Part shown: piece by piece, positions 45,271 to 54,124 of the stretch
Layout of the letters: the number at the start of each line of letters is the position of its first letter
Numbering within the stretch: position 1 is the first letter of the stretch
Assembly (NCBI GenBank): GCA_020630875.1
Contig: JAHDIH010000002.1
Location: forward strand, 309,332-373,331
DNA length: 64,000 nucleotides
Direction of reading: 5' to 3'
From: Deltaproteobacteria bacterium
GTDB lineage: Bacteria > Myxococcota_A > Polyangia > Haliangiales > Haliangiaceae
Translations under genes and position numbers: made by a program
The notes under the pieces: generated by a model
What the model saw: only the letters and a program-made list of their open reading frames with translations
Databases searched by the model: none
Told to the model about the DNA's origin: nothing

Positions 45271-45732
45271 ATGACCAGATTGATTGTCTTCTCCAGTTTG
45301 CTTTTTTCTTTTGTTGCAGATGCCTCTATAGCTGCAGTTCCGCCTACTTGCAAACAGCAACGAGAAATCTACGATGCGGAGCTATCGGCCAAACGCACTA
45401 TTGTCGTGGTTGAACTCGTTAGTGCCTTTAGCAATTTAACCCATGACACCAAACTTACCGATACAGTGACTACTGCGCGGTTGCTAAAAGTTACCTGGCT
45501 GCGGCATCAAGGAGCAGTTCAGGTGTCAAAGGAAAAAATGTACGTCGATATCAGCCAACACTCTCATGGGTATCAAAACGGACTTTCTTTACCAGCGGTC
45601 GTAGGCGAAACAACAATGGCTTCTGCTTACAAAGACAAAAGTGGCAAGATTCATTTTAAGGCGCTGAGCTTAACAGCATGCCAGCGAACTTGCGGGACGA
45701 AGAGTCCTCCATCAAGCAGAGCGCACCGATAA
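45271..45732 (+). CDS. secreted small protein of unknown function
   Basis: 153 residues from ATG 45271 (a much longer in-frame reading starts inside the DUF2585 gene and gives no signal peptide). MTRLIVFSSLLFSFVADASIAA is a signal peptide. The mature part contains three Cys (TCKQQREIYD, LTACQRTCGT) and a tail that is Ser/Arg-rich. No known domain was recognised. A few bases separate its stop from that of the convergent lipoprotein gene. Confidence 0.55.
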   Translation: MTRLIVFSSLLFSFVADASIAAVPPTCKQQREIYDAELSAKRTIVVVELVSAFSNLTHDTKLTDTVTTARLLKVTWLRHQGAVQVSKEKMYVDISQHSHGYQNGLSLPAVVGETTMASAYKDKSGKIHFKALSLTACQRTCGTKSPPSSRAHR

Positions 45733-45735
45733 CGA

Positions 45736-46341
45736 TCAAGGACAGACGGTGGTAACCGCCGGCAGTGCGTCGCCACGAGTACCTGGAGTGATTCTTTGCG
45801 CCGCAAAAGTAGATCCAGCCAGATCAATTTCGATTGTCGTCATCGCTTGACCGGTGACCGTTCCGCAGAAAACGTCCGCGCTAATAATGTCACCGATGGC
45901 AAGTGCATCCATCACGATGTCACTACCGCTTACGTCGTTGGCCTCGCCTGGAATACTTCCAGATAAGGGAAGGTCAAAAGTGTTACTGATGTTTGCTGCG
46001 ATTAAAACTTCTCCGGCCGGTGGTGGCACCACTTCTCCTGTGTCCTTGTCTAATGGCGCAAAAGTAATGGAGGTGATTGTTCCAGCGTTTCCCGCGATGT
46101 CGTATTGCACATTGGCGATAAATCGAAACGGATTTTGTGGACTCAAAGATGCTGCAAGGCCGACTAGAAATTCTCCGGTGATATCGTGATCACCAGTGAG
46201 AGGCCCACCTTGGGTACTGGCAGGCGCGGCATCAGGAACGCGGTCTTCAAAGTCGGCTAAACTCTTTGCGGGGTCGACGCAACCCGTCAAAAGAATCGAA
46301 AGCACCAAAACGGCAAACGGCGTTGACATTAGTAAACCCAT
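45736..46341 (-). CDS. lipoprotein of unknown function
   Basis: 201 residues from ATG 46341 (a second in-frame ATG lies 12 bases on). MSTPFAVLVLSILLTGC is the lipoprotein signal. The mature protein appears all-beta, with SGSIPGEANDVSGSDIVMD and one Cys pair near the end (CGTVTGQ, TVCP). No family was recognised. Its promoter, TTGACG (46377-46372), 18 bases, TAGTCT (46353-46348), with 6 bases to the ATG, lies inside the 5' end of the divergent fadL gene. Confidence 0.6.
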   Translation of the reverse strand: MGLLMSTPFAVLVLSILLTGCVDPAKSLADFEDRVPDAAPASTQGGPLTGDHDITGEFLVGLAASLSPQNPFRFIANVQYDIAGNAGTITSITFAPLDKDTGEVVPPPAGEVLIAANISNTFDLPLSGSIPGEANDVSGSDIVMDALAIGDIISADVFCGTVTGQAMTTIEIDLAGSTFAAQRITPGTRGDALPAVTTVCP

Positions 46342-46347
46342 GCCGCG

Positions 46348-46377
46348 AGACTACGCACCATGTTTAGCTGTCGTCAA
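46348..46377 (-). promoter_or_regulatory. promoter inside fadL for the divergent lipoprotein gene
   Basis: TTGACG-N18-TAGTCT-N6-ATG on the minus strand; a plus-strand TTGACA (46323-46328) for fadL lies inside the lipoprotein gene in turn. Confidence 0.45.
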
Positions 46378-47757
46378 CTCATCCTTGCACTAAGCCTATT
46401 TTCTCTCGAAGCAAGTGCTGGTGGTTTCTACTCCGGACGTTTTGGAAATCAACACGGACACGCTGCGTCACGACATGTGACTTCGACCTATTACAATCCT
46501 GCAGGCATTTCGTTCCTTAGAGGTAACCACCTTTACCTAGAAGGAATTGCCGCACTTCGGTTCGCCACTTACGAAAGAGATGTAAGCGCCATCGACAACC
46601 TTGGCGGTGCGACTCCTACCAACGCGGCAGATGCCAATGCTGGCGAAGCTAGCCTGACCAACATAATCGCAAGTCCTTTTTTAGGATTTACCACCGACCT
46701 TGGTTCCGACAACTTCACGCTGGGATTCTCAGCTTCCGTTCCTTTTGGAGGACAAGCAAAGTGGGACACCAACGACGCCTATGCGGGGAACACTACCCAT
46801 CCAGGTGCAGTAGATGGCGTGCAGCGGTGGGCGAATATCGAAGGAAGCCAACGAGCGATTTACTTGACGACCGCTGCTGCCTGGAAATTACCGGAGGCAA
46901 ATCTTGCTTTCGGCTTTGGATTCAACGTGATCAGCCAATCTGTAGAAACAATTAGAGCGCGCACCGCCCTGGGAACGGACGACTTAGCAACTGGTACGGG
47001 CAGTTTACTAGAAGGGCGCTCTCATCTTAAGGCTGATGGTTTGACGTATTCGCTATCGGCTGGCGTGCAATGGCAACCAACGGAGGCACTGCGCGTAGGA
47101 GCTAGTTATCAATCGCAACCAGGTCTCGGATCTACCCGGCAAGAAGGTGTACTTACCAACAAGTTCGGGACCGGCACCACCACACCGACCCCTGTTTGGC
47201 TCGAACAAGAACTTCCAGACATCGCGCGAGTCGCTGTCGAGTACGAAAAGGGAGCTTGGCAGTTTAGGGTCGCCGCTGACTGGCAACGCTGGAGCGTCAT
47301 GAAAAATCAATGCCTCATGAATCTGAACATTGCGGACAGAAAATGCGCACTTAATCCTGACGGTTCGGTTGATGCGGCTAGTGGTGGAAAAGGGGTTACG
47401 GTAGTTCTTCCTAGAGATTGGCAGGACACCTTTGGCGTAATGCTTGGGGCAACATTGCAATTGAATCCTGGAATGTCCCTGTACGGGTCCGCCCTGTTTG
47501 ATACCAACGCAGTTCCAGATGAAACCTTGGATGCGGCACTGATGGACATGAACAAGATCAACGCACAGTTCGGCATGTCGTGGAATATGACCGACAGTTT
47601 GATTCTCAATACGGCGCTAAACGGCGTGGCGTATCTGCCCAGGGAAACCGAAGCAAGAGCCATCGACCCGCTGCCTCCCTCACGAAATCCCGACAATGCT
47701 GGTAAGTACTCACAATTTATCGGTTATTTGACCATTGGGGTTGAGTACGCATTCTAG
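46360..47757 (+). CDS. fadL: FadL/OmpP1/TodX family outer-membrane transporter
   Basis: 465 residues. The signal peptide MFSCRQLILALSLFSLEASA is followed at once by GGFYSGRFGNQHGHAASRHV and STYYNPAGISFLRG, the N-terminal hatch with the NPA-type motif of FadL. The rest is a 14-strand barrel by pattern (FTLGFSASVPFGGQAKW, WQFRVAADWQRWSV, FGMSWNMTDSLIL), ending in IGVEYAF with the C-terminal Phe. It imports long-chain fatty acids or other hydrophobic compounds. Only 18 bases separate it from the start of the divergent lipoprotein gene. Confidence 0.9.
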   Translation: MFSCRQLILALSLFSLEASAGGFYSGRFGNQHGHAASRHVTSTYYNPAGISFLRGNHLYLEGIAALRFATYERDVSAIDNLGGATPTNAADANAGEASLTNIIASPFLGFTTDLGSDNFTLGFSASVPFGGQAKWDTNDAYAGNTTHPGAVDGVQRWANIEGSQRAIYLTTAAAWKLPEANLAFGFGFNVISQSVETIRARTALGTDDLATGTGSLLEGRSHLKADGLTYSLSAGVQWQPTEALRVGASYQSQPGLGSTRQEGVLTNKFGTGTTTPTPVWLEQELPDIARVAVEYEKGAWQFRVAADWQRWSVMKNQCLMNLNIADRKCALNPDGSVDAASGGKGVTVVLPRDWQDTFGVMLGATLQLNPGMSLYGSALFDTNAVPDETLDAALMDMNKINAQFGMSWNMTDSLILNTALNGVAYLPRETEARAIDPLPPSRNPDNAGKYSQFIGYLTIGVEYAF

Positions 47758-47765
47758 ATTTTCCT

Positions 47766-47793
47766 TTGAGTGCGGTTCATTTTGCTGTATCAT
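47766..47793 (+). promoter_or_regulatory. promoter with start codon at the predicted transcript start (protease gene)
   Basis: TTGAGT (47766-47771), 16 bases, TATCAT (47788-47793), then 6 bases to GTG 47800. Confidence 0.55.
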
Positions 47794-47799
47794 TAGCGG

Positions 47800-49134
47800 G
47801 TGAATCGAGGCTTACATGTAGTTATTTGGGCACTAGTAGGGTGCCAAATGGAACAGACTACTGAGAATCACACCGAACAACTAATTAACGGCACACTTAG
47901 CTTTGATGACGATCACACCGTAGCGTTTCACTTTGACGACGGTAGCTTCTGTTCTGGCGTCATGGTTTCACCGCGAGTGATGGTGACGGCAGCCCATTGT
48001 TTTGATGGCAAGAACACGATGCCGAAGGTGAGGATCGGACCAGAATTTTTTGCTCCGATCACTGATATTGCGGTGACCGCTTTTGAGGTTCATCCGTCGT
48101 GGCAAGGTACGTTTAACACTGGTGGCGACATTGCGGTGGCATTGCTAGCACAACCTCATCCGTCGAACGCTTTCGCCGAAATGCTCGGTTCCGGCGAGTC
48201 GTATCCCGTTAATGGCAACTTTGTGCGAAGGGTCGGATTCGGAGGTCAATCTCGGGGTTCTCCTCCTGATGGAAAGAGACGTCAAGGAGAGACTAAAGTG
48301 GTTCAGGGAACTCAAGATTTAATGATTACTCATGGCGGAGTGGTTACGTGCCACGGCGACTCCGGCGGTCCTGTATTTTTTACGAAGCTCGAAAAGGAGT
48401 ATCTTGTCGCGGTTCATTCTTGGGGAAAATATACAAGCTCGGGGACGTGTATTGGAGGCGCTGACGGAGCAACGTCACTTGCCAAATACGTTGACGGATT
48501 CATAAGACCATACGTGCAGCAGCATGATGCAGTTTGTTTGAAAGACTTCTATTGTAACACTGCATGCCAAGACGATCCAGATTGCAGCGTTTGTGGGGAT
48601 GATGGAGTGTGCACGGAAGGGTGCGATTTACCAGATCCGGACTGCGCCACCCAGGAGTTCGGAGAAATTTGTCAAAGAGACTCGCAATGCTTGAGCGGCG
48701 TCTGTGTGGCTTGGGAAAGCAGCCCCTCTAGCAAGTTCTGCTCGATCTCTTGCGATTCAAATTGTCCCGATGGTTCTGAATGTGAGAATACGCTCAGCCA
48801 TGGAGACGTCTGTTACCTTACCTTCGCACCTGCCGGCGTCGCGGGCGACCAGTGCGCTGAGAACACAGATTGTGGGAGCTACCAATGCATTGACGGAATG
48901 TGCCTAGATTCGTGTTCCGATACACTGGGTAAAGACTGTCCATCTGGTTTTTCTTGCAGCGAAGGAATTTGTTTCCTCGACGAGGGGGATAACCAACCAC
49001 GACGAGATCCTAACGAACCAAGCCAGCAGCAGATGCAAGGTTGCCGCGCCAGCAGTCCATCATCGATTGCTAGTGTTTTGTTTTTCTTGGTGTGTTGTAG
49101 CTTTCGCTATCGCCCGAAGTTCTGGGTCCAGTAG
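47800..49134 (+). CDS. trypsin-like serine protease with EGF-like Cys modules and MYXO-CTERM-like tail
   Basis: 444 residues from GTG 47800. The hydrophobic start ends in ALVGC, possibly a lipobox. An S1 protease follows: VTAAHC (His66), GGDIAVALL (Asp110), CHGDSGGPV (Ser188), a complete catalytic triad. Residues ~240-400 are Cys-rich repeats (CNTACQDDPDCSVCGDDGVC, CQRDSQCLSGVC, CAENTDCGSYQC). The C-terminus is GCRASSPSSI, a hydrophobic span and an Arg-rich end, like MYXO-CTERM. A secreted, surface-held protease is inferred. Its 3' end overlaps the convergent CAP gene by 28 bases. Confidence 0.88.
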   Translation: MNRGLHVVIWALVGCQMEQTTENHTEQLINGTLSFDDDHTVAFHFDDGSFCSGVMVSPRVMVTAAHCFDGKNTMPKVRIGPEFFAPITDIAVTAFEVHPSWQGTFNTGGDIAVALLAQPHPSNAFAEMLGSGESYPVNGNFVRRVGFGGQSRGSPPDGKRRQGETKVVQGTQDLMITHGGVVTCHGDSGGPVFFTKLEKEYLVAVHSWGKYTSSGTCIGGADGATSLAKYVDGFIRPYVQQHDAVCLKDFYCNTACQDDPDCSVCGDDGVCTEGCDLPDPDCATQEFGEICQRDSQCLSGVCVAWESSPSSKFCSISCDSNCPDGSECENTLSHGDVCYLTFAPAGVAGDQCAENTDCGSYQCIDGMCLDSCSDTLGKDCPSGFSCSEGICFLDEGDNQPRRDPNEPSQQQMQGCRASSPSSIASVLFFLVCCSFRYRPKFWVQ

Positions 49135-49628
49135 TTACCTTCGTAGTAGCCAACCCCAAGCCATTTGTAAGAGGGCTCCATAATATTGGAGCAGTGACCA
49201 TCGCTATCTAGCCAACTATCCATCACCGCTTGTGGTGAAGTTTGACCCCAGGCGATATTTTCTCCGCCAGTCCCGGAGAAGCCGGCGTTGGCCATTCGTG
49301 TAAACGGACTGACGCCCTCTGGTGTATTGTGACTAAAATAGTCTCTGTCGCCCATATCTTTGGAGTGCACGCGCGCCGCGCAAACCAGCGACCCTTCAGA
49401 TTCTACGGGGGCCGCAGGTCCGAAGCTTCCCATACTACCGCAGTTGTAACCTTGTGCCCGGACGTCATTTACCAGTTCAAGCACCTCTGTTTCAAAAGCC
49501 ACCCAAGAGCTACTCCAATTTTCTACCGGTGCGCAGTAAGCTGATGCTGGTACACTTGCTTGTTCCGTGCCTCCAAAATCTGGAAATTCGCAACCGGCCA
49601 AAAGTATCAAACAAACCACGTAACGCAT
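49107..49628 (-). CDS. CAP/SCP-domain lipoprotein
   Basis: 173 residues from ATG 49628: MRYVVCLILLAGC is the lipoprotein signal, and AAGGA lies just before the ATG; TATTCT (49640-49635) also ends 6 bases before it. VLELVNDVRAQGYNCG, CAARVHSKDMGDRDYFSHN and GENIAWGQTSPQAVMDSWLDSD (cut at GENIAWGQTS), then HCSNIMEPSYKWLGVGYY with the CAP His/Glu sites, mark the cysteine-rich secretory/antigen 5/PR-1 fold. Bacterial members are secreted and of mostly unknown function; some bind lipids or are peptidase-like. Confidence 0.88.
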   Translation of the reverse strand: MRYVVCLILLAGCEFPDFGGTEQASVPASAYCAPVENWSSSWVAFETEVLELVNDVRAQGYNCGSMGSFGPAAPVESEGSLVCAARVHSKDMGDRDYFSHNTPEGVSPFTRMANAGFSGTGGENIAWGQTSPQAVMDSWLDSDGHCSNIMEPSYKWLGVGYYEGNYWTQNFGR

Positions 49629-49790
49629 GTCCTTAGAATACCAGCGCAAGGCGGGCGGAGTCTAACCCACACCAAGGCCTCATGACTCAGGGGGGATTAC
49701 ATTACACGACATAGAATACTCCAAGAGTGGGACTGCAGCGCCAAGCTATCACTTGATCGCTTGAGCATTGAATCTTAGTGTCTGGGCTCT

Positions 49791-50219
49791 ATGCCGCTAT
49801 TGGATGCCCAACGTTTGCTACTTTTCTCTGCCGGCCTCGCCGTATTTTTTTCATCGTTGCTCGGTATGGCAATGCTCATACCAATGCAGCCATGGAGCCC
49901 CTCTGGGTTGAAAAAAATTAAGTTTAAGCAAATCGGTGCAGCTCATCTCGATTGGTTCATGCTTGCGTTCATGCAGGGCTTGGCTGCTGCGTTGATGAAT
50001 GTTTTCGAGCCAAACATCCATGCCTCGGCGGTTTGGGCCTTAGTGGTAGGCGGTTGGATGAATCCACTGCCCTATGTGTTTCGAGCTTTTGGGATAAATG
50101 CCTTTTCATTTTCAGGGCCCCCAATGCAAAAACTTTCTGCGTCTTTAGGAGCCGCGTCAAGCTTGGCCATTCTTTACGGTTGGGGATTTTTGCTGTGGGT
50201 CTGTGTTAATAGTTTTTAG
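49791..50219 (+). CDS. small four-helix membrane protein
   Basis: 142 residues. Four hydrophobic spans: LLLFSAGLAVFFSSLLGMAM, DWFMLAFMQGLAAALMNVF, ASAVWALVVGGWMNPLPY and ASSLAILYGWGFLLWVCV. HLDWFMLAFMQGLAA resembles the pattern in HabA-like/uncharacterised small membrane families, but I cannot assign it. TTGATC-N17-TAGTGT (49753-49781) may be its promoter. Confidence 0.6.
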   Translation: MPLLDAQRLLLFSAGLAVFFSSLLGMAMLIPMQPWSPSGLKKIKFKQIGAAHLDWFMLAFMQGLAAALMNVFEPNIHASAVWALVVGGWMNPLPYVFRAFGINAFSFSGPPMQKLSASLGAASSLAILYGWGFLLWVCVNSF

Positions 50220-50262
50220 TGGGGCAGGAGAACTGATTCTGAATCTGATGTAAGCTCTTGTC

Positions 50263-50573
50263 ATGAGCCAACTATTCGATATTCGAAAAGGAATCTGTCC
50301 CGTATGCAATGGAAAGGAAATTGTTTCAGGGAAACATCAAGCATTGGAGAGCAAGCGGCTACCACGGTAGTCCAACGAACACTATGCCTGTCCTACGAAA
50401 AAGAAGACACCTTTTGGAGTGGAGAGAAGCTGGAAAAAATGCATGGTGTACTTCAGAGCTATATCTGTTGCGACTGTGGGTACACTCAAATGTTTACTCA
50501 AGGTATTAATTTCATAAAAGACAAACTTTATAAGGTAAGCGAAGGAAACGACACTACAGATCCTTATCGCTAG
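50263..50573 (+). pseudogene. frameshifted zinc-ribbon protein gene
   Basis: From ATG 50263 one frame reads MSQLFDIRKGICPVCNGKE and stops at TAG 50368-50370 after 35 codons. Another frame, open from before that point to 50573, continues with LQSYICCDCGYTQMF. CPVC and CCDCGY are the two knuckles of a zinc ribbon, and in small proteins I know of this type they are ~50 residues apart in one chain. Joining them needs a one-base loss (or two-base gain) between about 50330 and 50370. It could be a true pseudogene, a sequencing error, or programmed slippage; no slippery heptamer is visible. Confidence 0.6.
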
Positions 50574-50641
50574 CCGTCGCTTGACTTGGTGAATTGTGAT
50601 TTTGGTTTTACCGCAAACTGAACTATAACTGCCCCACTGAA

Positions 50642-51421
50642 ATGGGAAAAGAGTTACTTGGTGAAGCCTTAGGAACGTCGATAATCGTTCTAATTGGTTG
50701 TGGCGGGGTGGGAGCCGCCGTGATTCTTGGTTGGCTCACAGCGTTGTGGCAAGTGGCCATTGTATTCGGCGGTGGCGTATCGATAGCCATCATCGCTTCC
50801 CGATCACTTTGTCCCGCTTGCTTGAATCCTGCAGTAAGCTTAGCCATGTGCATCAGCGGGAAACTGTCGTGGAAAAAGTTAGTTCCCTATTCCATTGCAC
50901 AATTCGTTGGAGCACTTTTGGCTGCAGGAGTTCTTTATTTACTTTTCAGGAGTGAAATCGCCAACCTGGAATCGTCAAAAAATATTTTGAGAGGGTCAAC
51001 AGACTCGGTAAAGCAAGCGATGATGTTTGGCGAATACTTTCCAAACCCAGATTTTGCAGAGAAGGTATCCATCGGCTGGATGATGGCTAGCCTCGTAGAG
51101 GCGTTGGGCACTTTCTTACTGCTACTCTCCATTTACTTTTGCGTTTCCAAAGAGAAGCTGAACCCAAACGCAGTGGCAGGCTTAATTGGACTGACGGTTA
51201 CCATCTTAATAATATTTTTGGCGCCGTATACACAAGGAGGATTTAACCCCGCAAGGGACTTTGGCCCTAGGCTTCTTTCCTACTTCGCTGGTTGGGATAC
51301 GTTGGTTTTTTCATCACCCGGGTATGGCTTCTTTACAGTTTACATTTTGGGACCGCTCTTAGGAGCAAGCTTGACCGGAGCCTTGGCAAAAATCATGATG
51401 AAAAGGAGTGCCACTGCATAG
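50642..51421 (+). CDS. glpF: aquaporin-family (glycerol facilitator) channel
   Basis: 259 residues with about six transmembrane helices and two half-helices: LNPAVSLA (NPA 62-64) and FNPARDFGPR (NPARD 202-206). Asp after NPAR is the glycerol-facilitator hallmark, as opposed to pure water channels. The promoter-like TTGGTT-N16-TATAAC (50602-50629) lies just upstream, giving a leader of about 6 bases. No glpK or glpD in the window. Confidence 0.88.
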   Translation: MGKELLGEALGTSIIVLIGCGGVGAAVILGWLTALWQVAIVFGGGVSIAIIASRSLCPACLNPAVSLAMCISGKLSWKKLVPYSIAQFVGALLAAGVLYLLFRSEIANLESSKNILRGSTDSVKQAMMFGEYFPNPDFAEKVSIGWMMASLVEALGTFLLLLSIYFCVSKEKLNPNAVAGLIGLTVTILIIFLAPYTQGGFNPARDFGPRLLSYFAGWDTLVFSSPGYGFFTVYILGPLLGASLTGALAKIMMKRSATA

Positions 51422-51465
51422 CGCCATGTTGTACTTTTGACTCAGGCAACGGTACGTTGGCTTCA

Positions 51466-52041
51466 GTGAAAAAGCTGCTTAAACAAATTCGAGAATGCAC
51501 CCTGTGCGAGACGCATCTGGAGCATGGGACCAATCCGGTGGTCGCATTTTCCAAGAAGTCAAAGATCATCATCGTTGGTCAAGCTCCCGGGCGAGTGGTT
51601 CACGAAAGTGGGGTTCCCTGGGATGACCAAAGCGGCGAGAATTTGCGAGGTTGGCTCGGGGTAACCAGCGAGCAGTTCTATGATGAGACTTTGTTTGGGA
51701 TTGTGCCCATGGGGTTTTGCTATCCTGGAACTGGAAAATCGGGGGACCTTCCACCGCGGAAGGAATGCGCTGAGGCGTGGCACGACAAGATAAATAATGT
51801 GCTTCCCAAGCAGCGATTGACCTTGCTTGTCGGCATGTACGCCCAAAAATATTATTTAGGAAAAGAGGCCAAACGTACGTTAACGGAGACGGTACGTGGC
51901 TTTGAAGAGTATTGGCCGCAGTACTTACCACTTCCCCATCCTTCGCCGCGTAATAATATTTGGATGAAAAAGAATCCTTGGTTTGCCACTAACGTTTTGC
52001 CAAAGCTCAAAACGCGCGTGATGGAATACCTTGGCGAATAA
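51466..52041 (+). CDS. uracil-DNA glycosylase family protein
   Basis: 191 residues from GTG 51466 (TTG 51457 is possible; any start further left lies inside glpF). IRECTLCETHL near the start, IIIVGQAPGRVVHESGVPWDD (motif 1, water-activating region), LFGIVPMGFCYPGTG and LPLPHPSPRNN (motif 2 with His) identify the superfamily. CTLC near the N-terminus is like the first Fe-S Cys pair of family 4/5 enzymes, but the usual further Cys are not obvious. It would remove uracil or other damaged bases from DNA; exact family not fixed. Confidence 0.85.
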   Translation: MKKLLKQIRECTLCETHLEHGTNPVVAFSKKSKIIIVGQAPGRVVHESGVPWDDQSGENLRGWLGVTSEQFYDETLFGIVPMGFCYPGTGKSGDLPPRKECAEAWHDKINNVLPKQRLTLLVGMYAQKYYLGKEAKRTLTETVRGFEEYWPQYLPLPHPSPRNNIWMKKNPWFATNVLPKLKTRVMEYLGE

Positions 52042-52053
52042 GTAACTGCGCGA

Positions 52054-52081
52054 TTGTCATCGAGCGGCAATCGGTTATCGT
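52054..52081 (+). promoter_or_regulatory. promoter with start codon at the predicted transcript start (RiPP-like locus)
   Basis: TTGTCA (52054-52059), 16 bases, TATCGT (52076-52081), then 7 bases to GTG 52089. The first promoter of the radical SAM locus. Confidence 0.45.
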
Positions 52082-52088
52082 CGCAAGC

Positions 52089-52889
52089 GTGAGGTTTTCT
52101 GTCGCCAATATTGACGTTGAAATTTCGAGCGCCGCCGATATTGTATTGGGAGGGCGCTATGAAATGTCGCGAAAGGCTAAGGGGAACCAAAAATTGCAAT
52201 TGCACCTCACAAGAGATGAGAATGTGGCAAGCAATCGGCGTTCTGCCAACTACCCGGGATTTACAGCGATCCCGCAAGGGCAAACACTTAGCCTTTCCCG
52301 CTATGATGTGCGCGGGAGCTTTGACCTTTCGCAACTTTCCTCGGGCGTGGTGGTCGGCACGTTTTCTACGGGACCAAGCGAAAACAGTTTGGAGGCTTTG
52401 ATACGCATAGGCTGTGGGTTGCTACTGTCCTACCAGAAATCTTTTTTGCTCCATTCCTCCGTCGTGGTATCTAACGGAGAGGCTTTGGTCTTTTGTGGCG
52501 TCAGCGGGATTGGAAAGTCTACTATTTCCCGTTTACTAGACGCCGCCTCCTCTGCAAAGAAGGTATCGGATGAGTTAATCGTTGTGGACGTTTCCGAGCG
52601 GCCTAAAATCGTGATTCCACCGTTCATTGGCGAGTATTTCGAAGACGTGGGCTATTCCGCGCCCATCAAAGCGATTTACCTACTCAGCCAGGGGCCTGAG
52701 GACGTGGTGACCCCTCTCACCCCACGCAACGCCATGACTCGAGTACTAAGTAATGCGCTGATCTACGCGCAACATCCGCAAATCGCCAGCAATTTACTAG
52801 AGATAGGGGGCGCTTTGATGAAGGTACCGGTGTATGGACTACGTTTTGCCCCCACCGAGAACGTAAAAACAGTATTAGGAATCGACTAA
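52089..52889 (+). CDS. HPr-kinase-like P-loop protein of a RiPP-type locus
   Basis: 266 residues from GTG 52089. Residues 1-115 form a beta-rich N-terminal domain. FLLHSSVVVSNGEALVFCGV leads into the Walker A GVSGIGKST (137-145), followed by VSDELIVVD (acidic motif after strand 2), which is how the HprK C-terminal kinase fold runs. HPr kinases in carbon control carry another N-domain and a partner HPr; none is seen here. In many genomes such HprK-like proteins sit next to radical SAM/SPASM enzymes and short peptides. The next gene starts 41 bases on. It may phosphorylate the peptide or another protein; this is inference. Confidence 0.7.
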   Translation: MRFSVANIDVEISSAADIVLGGRYEMSRKAKGNQKLQLHLTRDENVASNRRSANYPGFTAIPQGQTLSLSRYDVRGSFDLSQLSSGVVVGTFSTGPSENSLEALIRIGCGLLLSYQKSFLLHSSVVVSNGEALVFCGVSGIGKSTISRLLDAASSAKKVSDELIVVDVSERPKIVIPPFIGEYFEDVGYSAPIKAIYLLSQGPEDVVTPLTPRNAMTRVLSNALIYAQHPQIASNLLEIGGALMKVPVYGLRFAPTENVKTVLGID

Positions 52890-52930
52890 GTTCCTTCGCC
52901 TTTGCCTTAATACGCGCTACAGTTTACGCA

Positions 52931-54094
52931 GTGTTTAAACGACGCGCAGCAGACATGCATGACGAACGGGCTTCCCGAGCAGGGATTCCTACGACGGTGA
53001 CGTTTCAGGTGACCGACAGATGTAACTACGACTGCGTTCATTGCTACCAAGAGCATGACAAGCAAGATGAGCTCTCCTTTGAAGAGGTTGATGCCATCAT
53101 GACGGAACTTGCGGAACTAGGCGTCTTGTTCTTGACCCTGATGGGCGGCGAATTTTTTATGCGGCGTGACGCCAACAAGATTTTGCAACGCGCTCATGAT
53201 TTGGGATTTGCAATAAAGCTTCTTACGACTGGGCATCACATTCACGAGCGCCGAGCCGATTTTTTGCAATCAATCAGGCCACTGCAAGTGGACATTTCAA
53301 TCTACAGTGCCAGTCACAAAACACACGACGAAGTCACCACTCATGAAGGGTCATGGGAACGTAGCATCGAGGCCGCTAAACGACTGATTGCCCGAGACAT
53401 CCCCGTGACGTTTAAAACTCCGGTAATGCAGTCCAACATTGCGACCATTGGAGAGCTTGTCAGCCTGTCAAAAAGCTTGGGAGCGCAACAAAGTTTGGAT
53501 GGAAAAATCACGGGGAAAGAAAATTTCGACGATACCCCAGTGATGCTTCGAATGGATGCCAAAGACTTAGCTCAGTTTTACAGCGATGAAAGTACGGGCA
53601 TTCCACAATACGTCCGAGCCGGGTATCAAGATTTTGACCCCTCCAATCACGACCGACGTCCACTGGAGCATACGCCTTGCCGAGCTGGTACGGCCACGGC
53701 GGCTATCAATCCCAACGGCGACGTTTGGCCATGCAACGCTTTGCCACTGAAGTGCGGGAATCTCAGAGAACAATCTTTCGCAGAGATTTGGGATACTTCT
53801 AGCGAGATGAAAGACACGAGAACCATGCGCTGGGCTGACATAAGCGAATGCAATCGATGTGGGCTACGTCACTATTGCCAGCGTTGCCACGGAATGGCTT
53901 TGGTGGAGCAAAAGAAGATGGCGGGGCCATCCCTTGAGGCTTGCCGCCACGCGGTCGCTTTGCGCGATTCTCTCAGGGATTCTGGGGTGATACCCGAGAC
54001 TGAGACCGAGATGCCTCCTACCTGGGACCGAGTTGACAAAGATGGTCAACACGAGCGTCTCGGGCGCGTGCATTTACCCGTCATTTCAGGGTAG
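52931..54094 (+). CDS. radical SAM/SPASM peptide-modifying enzyme (candidate)
   Basis: 387 residues from GTG 52931 (TACAGT ends 7 bases before). The radical SAM cluster CNYDCVHC has Cys31, Cys35 and Cys38; GGEFF (73-77) binds SAM. The C-terminal SPASM domain has Cys250, 268, 275, 307, 310, 316, 319 and 338, sufficient for two auxiliary Fe-S clusters; the block INPNGDVWPCNALPLKCGNL is typical. SPASM enzymes form thioether, C-C or epimerised residues in ribosomal peptides. It lies 3.6 kb before the candidate precursor at 57686. No fused or adjacent PqqD-like recognition domain is seen, so how it would bind the peptide is open. Cofactor maturation of another protein is the alternative. Confidence 0.9.
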   Translation: MFKRRAADMHDERASRAGIPTTVTFQVTDRCNYDCVHCYQEHDKQDELSFEEVDAIMTELAELGVLFLTLMGGEFFMRRDANKILQRAHDLGFAIKLLTTGHHIHERRADFLQSIRPLQVDISIYSASHKTHDEVTTHEGSWERSIEAAKRLIARDIPVTFKTPVMQSNIATIGELVSLSKSLGAQQSLDGKITGKENFDDTPVMLRMDAKDLAQFYSDESTGIPQYVRAGYQDFDPSNHDRRPLEHTPCRAGTATAAINPNGDVWPCNALPLKCGNLREQSFAEIWDTSSEMKDTRTMRWADISECNRCGLRHYCQRCHGMALVEQKKMAGPSLEACRHAVALRDSLRDSGVIPETETEMPPTWDRVDKDGQHERLGRVHLPVISG

Positions 54095-54124
54095 CATTGT
54101 CCCACTTGGGGTGAGGAATCTGAA

